From an uncultured Lutibacter sp. (lineage in GTDB: Bacteria; Bacteroidota; Bacteroidia; Flavobacteriales; Flavobacteriaceae), in contig NZ_CANLRG010000005.1 in NCBI RefSeq assembly GCF_947493565.1, forward strand, positions 248,001 to 312,000: a stretch of DNA of 64,000 bases. The letters are read 5' to 3'. Made by a program: the position numbers and the translations under genes. Positions 24,250 to 31,912 of the stretch are shown piece after piece. The notes beneath the pieces were generated by a model that worked only from the letters and a program-made list of their open reading frames with translations, did not search any database and had not been told where the DNA came from. Numbering within the stretch: the first letter of the stretch is position 1; the number at the start of each line of letters is the position of its first letter.

Positions 24250-25536
24250 ATGACAAACAAACAAGAAATTGCTATTTTTTGGTTTCGAAGAGATTTAAGA
24301 TTACACGATAATACAGCCTTGTTCTATGCGTTAAACTCAAAATATCCAGTACTTCCAATTTTTATTTTTGATGAAGCCATTTTAAATGAATTGCCAAAAA
24401 ACGATGCTCGCGTAAATTTTATTCACGATACGTTGAGTAACATAAATACAGATTTAACTAAAAATAATTCTTCATTTTACATTCAAAAAGGTGAAGTAAT
24501 TACTGTTTGGAAAGAGCTTTTAAATAAGTTCAACATAAAAAAAGTATATTTTAATAAAGATTATGAGCCTTATGCAATTAAAAGAGATACTGAAATAACC
24601 AATTTATGTGCTGAAAACAATGTTGAAGTGCACCAATATAAAGATCAGGTTATTTTTGAAGCTGGTGAAGTTTTAAAAGCTGACGGAAAACCTTATACAG
24701 TGTACACGCCTTTTAAAAATAAATGGTGGAATTTATTCAATTCGCAAGAACTAAAATTACTTCCTTCAGAAAATTATAAAGAAAACTTTTTAAAATCTAG
24801 CTTTAATTTCCCTTCTTTAAGCGACATTGGTTTTACCAAAAGCACAATAAAAGTAAGGCCAATAAATAAAAATGCAATTTTAGATTATCAAAACTTTAGA
24901 GATCTTCCAACGGTTGCCACTTCTAATAATTCTGTGTATTTAAGGTTTGGATTAATAAGTACGCGTAAATTATTTAAATATGCGCAAACTAAAAACGAAA
25001 CCTATTGCAACGAGCTTATCTGGAGAGAATTTTTTATGCAAATTTTGTATCACTTTCCAAATGTGGTGAATGAAAATTTTAAACCGAAATATAATTTTAT
25101 TCCTTGGCGAAATAAAGAGGAAGAATTTAAATTGTGGTGCGAAGGAAAAACAGGTTATCCAATTGTTGATGCAGGAATGCGCGAATTAAACCAAACTGGT
25201 TATATGCACAACCGAGTTAGAATGATTGTTGCAAGTTTTTTAAACAAACATTTGTTAATAGATTGGCGTTGGGGAGAAGCTTATTTTGCTGAAAAGTTAA
25301 TGGATTACGATTTAGCGGTAAACAACGGAAACTGGCAATGGGTTGCTGGAACAGGTTGCGATTCGGCTCCTTATTTTAGAGTTTTTAATCCAACAACGCA
25401 GCAACAAAAATTTGATCCAGATTTAAAATACGTTAAAAAATGGAACCCAAATTATAAAAATATTCCTGAAATTGTTGAACATAAATTTGCGCGTTTACGT
25501 TATCTAGAGGTTGTTAAAAAATCTTTAGTACAATAA
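24250..25536 (+). CDS. phrB: Deoxyribodipyrimidine photolyase / cryptochrome family
   Basis: A 428-residue class I-like photolyase. The N-terminal antenna-binding domain starts IAIFWFRRDLRLHDNTALF. The C-terminal FAD domain carries ELIWREFFMQILYHFP, then TGYMHNRVRMIVASFL, WRWGEAYFAEKLMDYDLAVN and NGNWQWVAGTGCDSAPYFR, the latter being the strongly conserved FAD/DNA contact and electron-path region. It should use blue light to split cyclobutane pyrimidine dimers. The antenna chromophore is not decidable by eye. It is the last gene of the carotenoid operon and meets the SDR gene tail to tail with one base between the stops. Confidence 0.92.
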   Translation: MTNKQEIAIFWFRRDLRLHDNTALFYALNSKYPVLPIFIFDEAILNELPKNDARVNFIHDTLSNINTDLTKNNSSFYIQKGEVITVWKELLNKFNIKKVYFNKDYEPYAIKRDTEITNLCAENNVEVHQYKDQVIFEAGEVLKADGKPYTVYTPFKNKWWNLFNSQELKLLPSENYKENFLKSSFNFPSLSDIGFTKSTIKVRPINKNAILDYQNFRDLPTVATSNNSVYLRFGLISTRKLFKYAQTKNETYCNELIWREFFMQILYHFPNVVNENFKPKYNFIPWRNKEEEFKLWCEGKTGYPIVDAGMRELNQTGYMHNRVRMIVASFLNKHLLIDWRWGEAYFAEKLMDYDLAVNNGNWQWVAGTGCDSAPYFRVFNPTTQQQKFDPDLKYVKKWNPNYKNIPEIVEHKFARLRYLEVVKKSLVQ

Positions 25537-25537
25537 G

Positions 25538-26962
25538 TTAACGTGGATTTACTAATCTTGAAATCATTCCATTAAAAACAAACCAATGGAATGGAGTAAC
25601 TGCATACCAATACAAGCGACCTGCAATTCCTTGCGGTCTAAAAGTTGCAGTTTGGTAAAGTACATTATCTTCAATTTTAAATTCCAACCAAGCCTCTCCA
25701 GGCAGTTTCATTTCGGCATACAATAATAATTTTTTTGCTTCTTTATTGGCATAAATTACACGCCAAAAATCTAACGAATCGCCATTATTTAGTTCTGTTG
25801 GATGCGTACGTCCGCGTCTTAAACCAATGCCGCCAAAAAGCAAATCTAAATAACCGCGTAATTTCCATAGAAAAGTACCATAATACCAACCGTTTTTGCC
25901 TCCAATAGACCAAATTTTTTCTAATGTATATTTTTCATTTTTTATGGTACGTTTTTTCTTATCTGTAAAACAACCGTACGTTGGAACATTAATATGTTTG
26001 TGTAAATCGCTTTCTAAAGCACTACTTATAAAAGAATCTTTCCAACTAGAGACAATGCTATTTTGTTCAATTTTTACAAAAGCATTTTCTACAGCTTCTC
26101 GATATGAAATTGGTCTTACTTTTAATAATTGGTAGATGTTGCTGGGTTTTCCAATAATTTCTATACCCATACTGTTTACCAATGACGCTGCTAATTTATA
26201 TGAAGTTGAAGTAACAAAATATAACCAATACGAGGATAATTTTGGAGTCATTAACGGAACAGTAATAATGCGTCTTTTTAAACCTCTTATTTTGGCAAAT
26301 TGTAAAAGCATTTGCTTATACGTCAATATTTCAGGTCCAAAAATATCGAATGATTTATTGTACAATTCTTTTTTACCAATAGCTCTTTGCAAAAATGCCA
26401 AAACATCTCTAATAGCAATTGGTTGAGTTTTGGTATTCAACCATTTTGGAGTTACCATAAATGGTAATTTTTCAACCAAATCTCTAATAATTTCAAAAGA
26501 AGAACTACCAGATCCAACAATAATTCCTGCTTTAAAAGTGGTTAAAGCATAATTATTAGAAGCCAATCTGTTTTCAACATTTTTACGAGACAATAAATGT
26601 TTAGATAATTTAGTGTCGTTTGTAATTCCGCTTAAATAAATTACTTGTTTTGTGGTAGTTGTTTCAATGTAATTTTTAAAATTTTGAGCGCAATTTTCTT
26701 CCAAAGTATGAAACTCGGTTGAGGAATTTGACATAGAATGAATTAAGTAATAAGCAGCTTCAATATCTTTGGGAATATTATTAAAAGTATCTGATTTTAA
26801 AAAATCGACTTCTACAATTTGTATATTTTTATCATTTACAAAATGTTTAGGCGCTCTATTTTTATCACGCACAGTGCAAACAATAGTATGACCATCGTTT
26901 AATAACAAAGGAATTAAACGTTTTCCAATATAACCGGTTGCTCCTGTAACTAGAATTTTCAT
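25538..26962 (-). CDS. SDR-type NAD(P)-binding protein with C-terminal DUF2867
   Basis: 474 residues. The N-terminal atypical short-chain dehydrogenase domain begins ILVTGATGYIGKRLIPLLLNDG. The C-terminal third is DUF2867 (GWYYGTFLWKLRGYLDLLFGG, then RPQGIAGRLYWYAVTPFHWFVF). This fusion is known in light- and singlet-oxygen-induced gene sets of other bacteria next to photolyases, but its substrate is unknown to me. The gene is on the opposite strand from the carotenoid operon and shares its far end. The upstream 175 bases hold a REP-like palindrome. Confidence 0.85.
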   Translation of the reverse strand: MKILVTGATGYIGKRLIPLLLNDGHTIVCTVRDKNRAPKHFVNDKNIQIVEVDFLKSDTFNNIPKDIEAAYYLIHSMSNSSTEFHTLEENCAQNFKNYIETTTTKQVIYLSGITNDTKLSKHLLSRKNVENRLASNNYALTTFKAGIIVGSGSSSFEIIRDLVEKLPFMVTPKWLNTKTQPIAIRDVLAFLQRAIGKKELYNKSFDIFGPEILTYKQMLLQFAKIRGLKRRIITVPLMTPKLSSYWLYFVTSTSYKLAASLVNSMGIEIIGKPSNIYQLLKVRPISYREAVENAFVKIEQNSIVSSWKDSFISSALESDLHKHINVPTYGCFTDKKKRTIKNEKYTLEKIWSIGGKNGWYYGTFLWKLRGYLDLLFGGIGLRRGRTHPTELNNGDSLDFWRVIYANKEAKKLLLYAEMKLPGEAWLEFKIEDNVLYQTATFRPQGIAGRLYWYAVTPFHWFVFNGMISRLVNPR

Positions 26963-27009
26963 TTTTTATTAAGTTGAAGATTAAAATCTCATAATTATAT
27001 TATTTTTTT

Positions 27010-27070
27010 CATTCCTGCGAAAGCAGGAATACAAGTGTTACGAAAATAGATTCCTGACTTCGCAGGAATG
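27010..27070. repeat. REP-like paired palindromes
   Basis: ATTCCTGC-GAAA-GCAGGAAT (27011-27030) is an 8-bp stem with a GAAA loop. A second copy, ATTCCTG...CAGGAAT (27050-27069), lies 19 bases further on. The two also pair with each other as one long inverted repeat with two mismatches. Such ATTCCTGCG-type palindromes are commonly scattered in flavobacterial intergenic DNA. It lies between two minus-strand genes. Confidence 0.7.
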
Positions 27071-27137
27071 ACAGCTACTTTACATTATCCATTGTTGGTG
27101 TTTTTAATCAATAATTAATGTATATTCTAAAAGGTAA

Positions 27138-27281
27138 CTACTTTTTAGGTCTTTGGTATTCAAAGCGCTCTTTTAAAGTAGGAACTGCATAACCGTTTAA
27201 TCCGTTTATGGTTGCAATATTTCCTTCAGATAAATTTACAAAACCATCTTCTTTTAATAGTTTTTCTTCAATATACAACTC
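27138..27281 (-). pseudogene. Severed C-terminal coding tail of the flavin reductase
   Basis: In the same frame as the flavin reductase, directly after its TAA at 27282-27284, an open stretch of 47 codons continues to a TAG at 27138-27140. It reads ELYIEEKLLKEDGFVNLSEG then IATINGLNGYAVPTLKERF and YQRPKK. It is clearly protein-like (normal codon use, no internal stops) and resembles the normal end of this reductase family. A single C-to-T or G-to-T type change (CAA or GAA to TAA) would explain the break. It may be a recent mutation, a sequencing error, or readthrough. Confidence 0.75.
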
Positions 27282-27755
27282 TTAAATTTCTCCTACAACA
27301 AGTTTTGTGTTATTCGATTTTATATCATATTCTTCAATATATTTCATTCCAATTTGAATAGGACAATCTTTTACAAACGGCGCAATAAAATTATTTTTAT
27401 AATCGGTTTCTAAATTGGTAACATCGAACTCTGAAATTTCGCGTTTGTATTTTGCTGAAGTATGATGCGCATCTTCTAAAATTTCCTGATGAATGTGATT
27501 TATAGTATAAAAACCAGTTTCTATAATATTTTGGTAAGTATTTCTGGGTACAGTTGTAGGTCTTAAAATAAAGCCAAGTAGCGGCGGCGCAGAGCCTAAA
27601 TGTATTACCGAACTAAAAACAGCAACATTTGTAGTGTTATTTATAGATTTTGTTGCAATTAAGTTGGCCGATTTGTAACCAGTGCAACTGTTAATAAGGT
27701 TTATTTTATACAAATGCGCTAATTGATGTATTTCATCAATATTAAAATGCTTCAT
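27282..27755 (-). CDS. Flavin reductase family protein, truncated by an in-frame stop
   Basis: 157 residues before the stop; the uninterrupted frame would be 205. The FMN-binding split-barrel domain is recognisable: CTGYKSANLIATKSINNTTN, then VFSSVIHLGSAPPLLGFILR, TVPRNTYQNIIETGFYTINH and AHHTSAKYKREISEFD. Members bind FMN and reduce flavin or act as pyridoxamine-oxidase-like enzymes. The stop falls right after KLVVGEI, at the end of the last barrel strands, so the product could still fold but lacks the C-terminal segment. Its start overlaps the ABC1 kinase stop by one base, placing it in the TetR-ABC1-reductase operon. Confidence 0.8.
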   Translation of the reverse strand: MKHFNIDEIHQLAHLYKINLINSCTGYKSANLIATKSINNTTNVAVFSSVIHLGSAPPLLGFILRPTTVPRNTYQNIIETGFYTINHIHQEILEDAHHTSAKYKREISEFDVTNLETDYKNNFIAPFVKDCPIQIGMKYIEEYDIKSNNTKLVVGEI

Positions 27756-29068
27756 TATAAATTATTAAAATTGTTGATGTGAACTTCAGTTGCTTTTAAA
27801 TCGAACATTAAATTATACAATCCAAAAAATGTTCTGTTTATGTAAATAAAATGCTTTGAGCCTCTGTTACCATTCATTTTTTTAAGTTCAGTGCTTTTAG
27901 AATAACGCTCACCCAATTCAGCAATTTGTTTAAAGAAGTGTGGATCGGAAAAATCGAATACTTCTTGATGAAAAGGTTGCGTAAACAAACTTAACATATC
28001 GTGAAACATTGCAGTAAAAAAGGCTAATTCTTCAGGAGAATCATCAGCTCTTAAAATCTCTAATTCAAATAATTTTTGTTTAAAAATTTCAGGATTGTTT
28101 ATGTTCTCCTTTTTAGCCAATTCAAAATAGGGAACGTAAAAATCATTAGGAATGGTTTTTATACAGCCAAAATCTAAGGCAATTAAATCAGCGTTTTTTG
28201 ATATTAAAAAATTTCCAGGATGTGGATCTGCGTGTACTTTTTTTAATTTATGAATTTGATACATATAAAAATCCCACAAAGCTTGTCCTAGTTTATTTGC
28301 TTTTTCTTCATCGGTATTGTAAGCAGTAAATTCAGATAAATGTTCACCGTGCATCCAATCCATAGTAATAATTCTTTCCGAAGAATATTCTTCATAATAT
28401 TTTGGAAAATATAAGTTTGGAATGTGTTTGCACGCTTCTGAAATTTCTTTACTTTGCTGAATTTCAATTAAATAGTTGGTTTCTTCAATTAGTTTATCTT
28501 CAACTTCTTTAAAATATTTATCAGAATCTTTTCCTTTAATATTAAACATACTAATGGCAATAGGTTTTACCATAGTTAAATCGCTAGAAATACTGTTTGC
28601 AATACCAGGATATTGAATTTTAACAGCTAACTGTTTGCCATCTTTTTCAGCTTTGTGTACTTGCCCAATGCTTGCTGCATTTACTGAATTAGCATTAAAG
28701 GTGTCAAATATCTCGTTTGGAGCTTTTCCAAAATATTTTTTAAATGTTTTTACAACTAGTGGTGCAGATAATGGTGGTACAGAAAATTGCGACAGAGAAA
28801 ATTTCTCTACATAGGCTTGTGGTAAAACGCTTTTTTCCATACTCAACATTTGAGCAACTTTTAAAGCGCTACCTTTTAACTTTTTCAATCCGTCGTATAT
28901 ATCTTCAGCATTATTTTTGTTGAGTTTTGCTTTAGCTTCGTCTTCTGTACTAACTAATTTATCTCCATAATACTTTAAATAATTTACACCAACTTTTGCG
29001 CCAGTTTGCATTAGTTTGGTCGCTCTTTGTATTTTAGAAACTGGAATTGTATCTATAGTTTTTAGCAT
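27755..29068 (-). CDS. ABC1/UbiB family atypical kinase
   Basis: A 437-residue ABC1-domain protein. It shows the family's KxGQ-like segment (GLKKLKGSALKVAQMLSMEKSVLP), GQVHKAEKDGKQLAVKIQYPG (lysine for ATP), KVHADPHPGNFLI (catalytic loop) and LIALDFGCIK (metal-binding Asp). In proteobacteria UbiB supports ubiquinone synthesis. Flavobacteria use menaquinone, so a different lipid or quinone task is likely. Plastid ABC1 kinases act in photo-oxidative stress and prenyl-lipid metabolism, which fits this neighbourhood. It lies 6 bp after the TetR gene and overlaps the reductase start. Confidence 0.9.
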   Translation of the reverse strand: MLKTIDTIPVSKIQRATKLMQTGAKVGVNYLKYYGDKLVSTEDEAKAKLNKNNAEDIYDGLKKLKGSALKVAQMLSMEKSVLPQAYVEKFSLSQFSVPPLSAPLVVKTFKKYFGKAPNEIFDTFNANSVNAASIGQVHKAEKDGKQLAVKIQYPGIANSISSDLTMVKPIAISMFNIKGKDSDKYFKEVEDKLIEETNYLIEIQQSKEISEACKHIPNLYFPKYYEEYSSERIITMDWMHGEHLSEFTAYNTDEEKANKLGQALWDFYMYQIHKLKKVHADPHPGNFLISKNADLIALDFGCIKTIPNDFYVPYFELAKKENINNPEIFKQKLFELEILRADDSPEELAFFTAMFHDMLSLFTQPFHQEVFDFSDPHFFKQIAELGERYSKSTELKKMNGNRGSKHFIYINRTFFGLYNLMFDLKATEVHINNFNNL

Positions 29069-29074
29069 AATAAT

Positions 29075-29731
29075 TTAGTTAATGTTCATTTTTTCTTTGT
29101 ATAAAAACTTCCCAAAATCTATAATGCTTTTTAAAGGAGTTGAGTCAATTAAATCAAAGCTAGTGTTTACAGATTTTTCAATAAAAATGTCTGTTTTTTC
29201 AAAATTGGCAGAGCTATCATCTAACCAAAACTTTATGGTAATTAACAGTTGAAGCCAAGCAGTTTCTTTAATGCTTTTTTGTTGAATTTGAACAATGTTT
29301 TTTTGTTTTAAATCTATGGTTTCAATTCCAAGCGCATCTATATAATTTGTAAAGCTTGTTTTTAAGCTAGATAGTGCTTCTAATTTTTTTAAATCTAACT
29401 TTTTTGAATCTAAAGTTGCTACAACATAACTTCTGTTGGCAGTTAAGTTTTCAAAAAATGTATAATAGAAGCTTAAAAGTTTGTTGCGAGCATCAAATGT
29501 TTCGTAATCGTTACTTTTTGCTAATGCAGCAATGGTGTTTTCGAAAAAGGCATTGAAAATTGATTTCTCAACAGCTTCAAACGATCCAAAGAATTTGTAA
29601 AAAATAGCTTCTTCAAATTTGTTTTGTTTTGCAAATGCATAAACCGATGAGGGTTTCGAGTTGTTCTCTAAAACATAATCTATATAGAAACTTATAATGT
29701 CTGTTGAATTTAATTGTTTTGTGCGTCCCAT
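29075..29731 (-). CDS. TetR/AcrR family transcriptional regulator
   Basis: 218 residues with an N-terminal helix-turn-helix in TetR layout (TDIISFYIDYVLENNSKPSSVYAFAKQNKFEEAIFYKFFGSFEAVEKSIF is the region; YKFFGSFEAV takes the usual Y-x-H-F position) and an all-helical ligand/dimer domain. The start codon follows a 166-bp divergent region shared with the pterin genes. It probably controls its own operon (TetR, ABC1 kinase, flavin reductase) and perhaps the divergent one. The ligand is unknown. Confidence 0.82.
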   Translation of the reverse strand: MGRTKQLNSTDIISFYIDYVLENNSKPSSVYAFAKQNKFEEAIFYKFFGSFEAVEKSIFNAFFENTIAALAKSNDYETFDARNKLLSFYYTFFENLTANRSYVVATLDSKKLDLKKLEALSSLKTSFTNYIDALGIETIDLKQKNIVQIQQKSIKETAWLQLLITIKFWLDDSSANFEKTDIFIEKSVNTSFDLIDSTPLKSIIDFGKFLYKEKMNIN

Positions 29732-29766
29732 AATTTTATATATTGTCTAATAAATATTTATACAAA

Positions 29767-29877
29767 TTAAACAAAAATAATCAATTAAAAAAAATGGTTA
29801 CTATGTTAAAAGTTTATTAATGTATAGAGAAAATAAATAATCAATAGTTAAATGTTAAAATAAAATGTTTAACTTTG
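29767..29877. promoter_or_regulatory. Divergent promoter region, TetR operon / pterin operon
   Basis: For the plus strand the -7 box is TAACTTTG (29870-29877), 20 bp before the ATG. TGTTAAA (29853) and TGTTTAA (29866) lie just upstream of and within it. On the other side TTAAACA (29767-29773) is the inverse of the same element. These resemble the half-sites at the carH and crtI promoters. The -33 box is weak, which fits an activated or regulated promoter. Confidence 0.5.
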
Positions 29878-29897
29878 TGTAAAATAAAATAAACATA

Positions 29898-30311
29898 ATG
29901 AATTTTAAGGTAGCAATATCAAGAAGAGAACATTTTAATTCGGCTCACAGGTTGCACAATGCTAATTGGACAGATGAAATGAATTTAAAAGTATTTGGTA
30001 AATGTAACAATCCAAATTATCACGGGCATAATTACGAATTAGAAGTAAAAGTAATTGGCACAGTTAATGAAGATACAGGTTATGTTATAGATACCAAACA
30101 GTTGTCGGATTTAATAAAGGAGCACGTATTAAATAAATTCGACCATAAAAACTTGAATTTAGATGTTGCTGAATTTAAAGATTTAAATCCTACTGCAGAA
30201 AATATTGCAATTGTTACCTATAACATATTAAGACCTTTAATAGAGGAAAACTACGAACTAAAAATTAAGCTTTATGAAACACCAAGAAACTTTGTTGAAT
30301 ATCCCTACTAA
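29898..30311 (+). CDS. 6-pyruvoyl-tetrahydropterin synthase / QueD family
   Basis: A 137-residue T-fold enzyme. The zinc histidines are visible: EHFNSAHRLH (H17) and the YHGHNYELEV pair (H42, H44), with the conserved cysteine in FGKCNN (C36). The catalytic Asp/His (FDHKNLNLD) and Glu (KLYETPRNF) follow. It converts 7,8-dihydroneopterin triphosphate to 6-pyruvoyl- or 6-carboxy-tetrahydropterin, leading to biopterin-type cofactors or queuosine. The next gene, folE, makes exactly its substrate, and the two reading frames overlap, so a pterin pathway is favoured over queuosine. Member-level specificity cannot be settled by eye. Confidence 0.88.
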   Translation: MNFKVAISRREHFNSAHRLHNANWTDEMNLKVFGKCNNPNYHGHNYELEVKVIGTVNEDTGYVIDTKQLSDLIKEHVLNKFDHKNLNLDVAEFKDLNPTAENIAIVTYNILRPLIEENYELKIKLYETPRNFVEYPY

Positions 30312-30975
30312 CGGATCAAGATTAAACGGTTTTACTTTTGATGAAATTGGAGACGATCATTTATATACAGGAATTGAAACACCTTTAAAAGAAACTGCTT
30401 TTGATATTTCTGACGAAGAAAAAAAAGAAAAGATAGCCGATTTATTTTCGCAAATAATGGATGTTATGGGGTTAGACTTAACCGACGATTCTTTAAAAGG
30501 AACACCTAAAAGAGTGGCGAAAATGTATATTGAAGAAATATTTTCAGGATTAAACCCTGAAAATAAACCCAAAATTGCATTGTTTGATAATAAATACAAG
30601 TACAACCAAATGTTGGTTGAAAAAAACATTCAATTTTATTCTAATTGTGAGCATCACTTTGTACCCATTTTTGGAAAAGTACACGTAGCTTATGTTTCTT
30701 CAGGAAAAGTAATTGGATTGTCGAAAATTAATAGAATTGTGCAATATTTTGCTAACAGACCACAAGTGCAAGAGCGTTTAACAAACCAAATTGCTTTAGA
30801 ACTTTCTGAAATTTTAGACACCAAAGATATTGCAGTTATAGTTGATGCAAAGCATTTATGTGTAGCTTCAAGAGGAATTAAAGACGATTCTTCAGCTACG
30901 GTTACTAGCTATTATGGAGGCGTATTTAATACACCAGAAAAAATTGTTGAACTTCAAAATTATTTAAAATTATAA
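30274..30975 (+). CDS. folE: GTP cyclohydrolase I
   Basis: 233 residues from the ATG at 30274, which overlaps the upstream gene by 38 bp. The TTG codons about 20 bases later are alternatives, because the conserved part begins at FTFDEIGDDHLYTGIETPL. The core matches type I enzymes: LTDDSLKGTPKRVAKMYIEEIFSGL is the N-terminal region, then FYSNCEHHFVPIFGKVHVAYV (zinc Cys/His), KINRIVQYFANRPQVQERLT and HLCVASRGI (second zinc Cys). It opens GTP to dihydroneopterin triphosphate, the entry to folate and pterins. It shares an operon with the 6-PTPS homologue and stress genes. Confidence 0.93.
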   Translation: MKHQETLLNIPTNGSRLNGFTFDEIGDDHLYTGIETPLKETAFDISDEEKKEKIADLFSQIMDVMGLDLTDDSLKGTPKRVAKMYIEEIFSGLNPENKPKIALFDNKYKYNQMLVEKNIQFYSNCEHHFVPIFGKVHVAYVSSGKVIGLSKINRIVQYFANRPQVQERLTNQIALELSEILDTKDIAVIVDAKHLCVASRGIKDDSSATVTSYYGGVFNTPEKIVELQNYLKL

Positions 30976-30978
30976 ATT

Positions 30979-31200
30979 ATGGAATTGGTAGAGAAAGCGT
31001 TAGAATTTGAACAGCGTAAAATTTCATTAAAATCTACAAACGATAGAATTATAGCTTCAAAAGAAGTAAAAGCATTAATATTAGGTATTAATGAGATTTA
31101 TAAAAAAACGAAAAACCCTGAATTAATGGATATTATGAAGCGCTTAACAGTAATTAAACAAAAAATTGAAAAACGCTTAAAATTACGCATTACAATTTAA
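30979..31200 (+). CDS. Small helical protein of unknown function
   Basis: A 73-residue protein, entirely helical and rich in Lys, Glu, Ile and Arg (VEKALEFEQRKISLKSTNDR, then LMDIMKRLTVIKQKIEKRLK). It starts three bases after folE and ends nine bases before the SDR gene, so it is part of the same operon. The basic C-terminal helix could bind RNA, DNA or membrane, but no family is recognised. The coding case rests on operon spacing and amphipathic composition. Confidence 0.7.
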   Translation: MELVEKALEFEQRKISLKSTNDRIIASKEVKALILGINEIYKKTKNPELMDIMKRLTVIKQKIEKRLKLRITI

Positions 31201-31209
31201 AAATAAAGT

Positions 31210-31893
31210 ATGAAAACAGTTGTTATAATTGGAGGAAGTAAAGGAATAGGAGCGGCCATTTCAAATTCGTTGCTTGAAACTCATAAAATAATAAATGTAA
31301 GTAGATCGCAACCAGAATTAATGCATCAAAATTTAACGCATTATGCGTGTGATGTTTTAGCTGATGAATTGCCCGAAATTGAAAAAGTAGATTCGTTAAT
31401 TTATTGCCCTGGAAGTATAAATTTAAAACCATTTGAACGTTTAAAAATAGAAGATTTTAAAAACGATTTTGACATTAATTTTATTGGTGCAGTAAAAGCG
31501 ATTCAAAAATATATTCCAAAATTAAAAGAAGCCGATAAAGCAAGTATTTTAATGTTTAGTACAGTTGCCTCAAAATTAGGTATGCCATTTCATACAAGTG
31601 TTGCAAGTGTAAAATCTGCTATCGAAGGTTTGGTAATATCATTAGCTGCAGAATATGCTCCAAAAATTAGAATAAATGCAATTGCGCCAACGGTTACGGA
31701 TACAACATTAGCTTCTAAATTATTACGAAACGACCGACAAAAAGAACAAATGATAGAAAGGCATCCGTTAAAAAAATATTTAAGTCCTGAAGAAGTTGCT
31801 GAAATGGCTTCATTTTTAATTTCAGAAAAATCAGCATCAATGTCTGGTCAAATATTTGAAATGGATTGCGGAATCACTACATTTAAAAATTAA
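31210..31893 (+). CDS. Short-chain dehydrogenase/reductase
   Basis: A 227-residue classical SDR. The cofactor motif is GGSKGIGAAIS at the N-terminus. The central NAD motif position reads YCPGSI in place of NNAG. The catalytic Ser is in MFSTVAS. The usual YxxxK reads HTSVASVKSAIEG, where a Val/Ala stretch replaces the normal Tyr but the Lys is kept. That missing tyrosine makes ordinary oxidoreductase chemistry uncertain. In light-induced sets of other bacteria a similar SDR often sits near folE and photolyase. It lies between the small helical protein and glutathione peroxidase. Confidence 0.88.
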   Translation: MKTVVIIGGSKGIGAAISNSLLETHKIINVSRSQPELMHQNLTHYACDVLADELPEIEKVDSLIYCPGSINLKPFERLKIEDFKNDFDINFIGAVKAIQKYIPKLKEADKASILMFSTVASKLGMPFHTSVASVKSAIEGLVISLAAEYAPKIRINAIAPTVTDTTLASKLLRNDRQKEQMIERHPLKKYLSPEEVAEMASFLISEKSASMSGQIFEMDCGITTFKN

Positions 31894-31912
31894 TCATAAA
31901 TAAAATAGATAA

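Noticed and set aside
27010-27070. The paired palindromes as a CRISPR fragment
   Set aside because: There are only two imperfect, inverted copies, no regularly spaced direct repeats and no cas genes.
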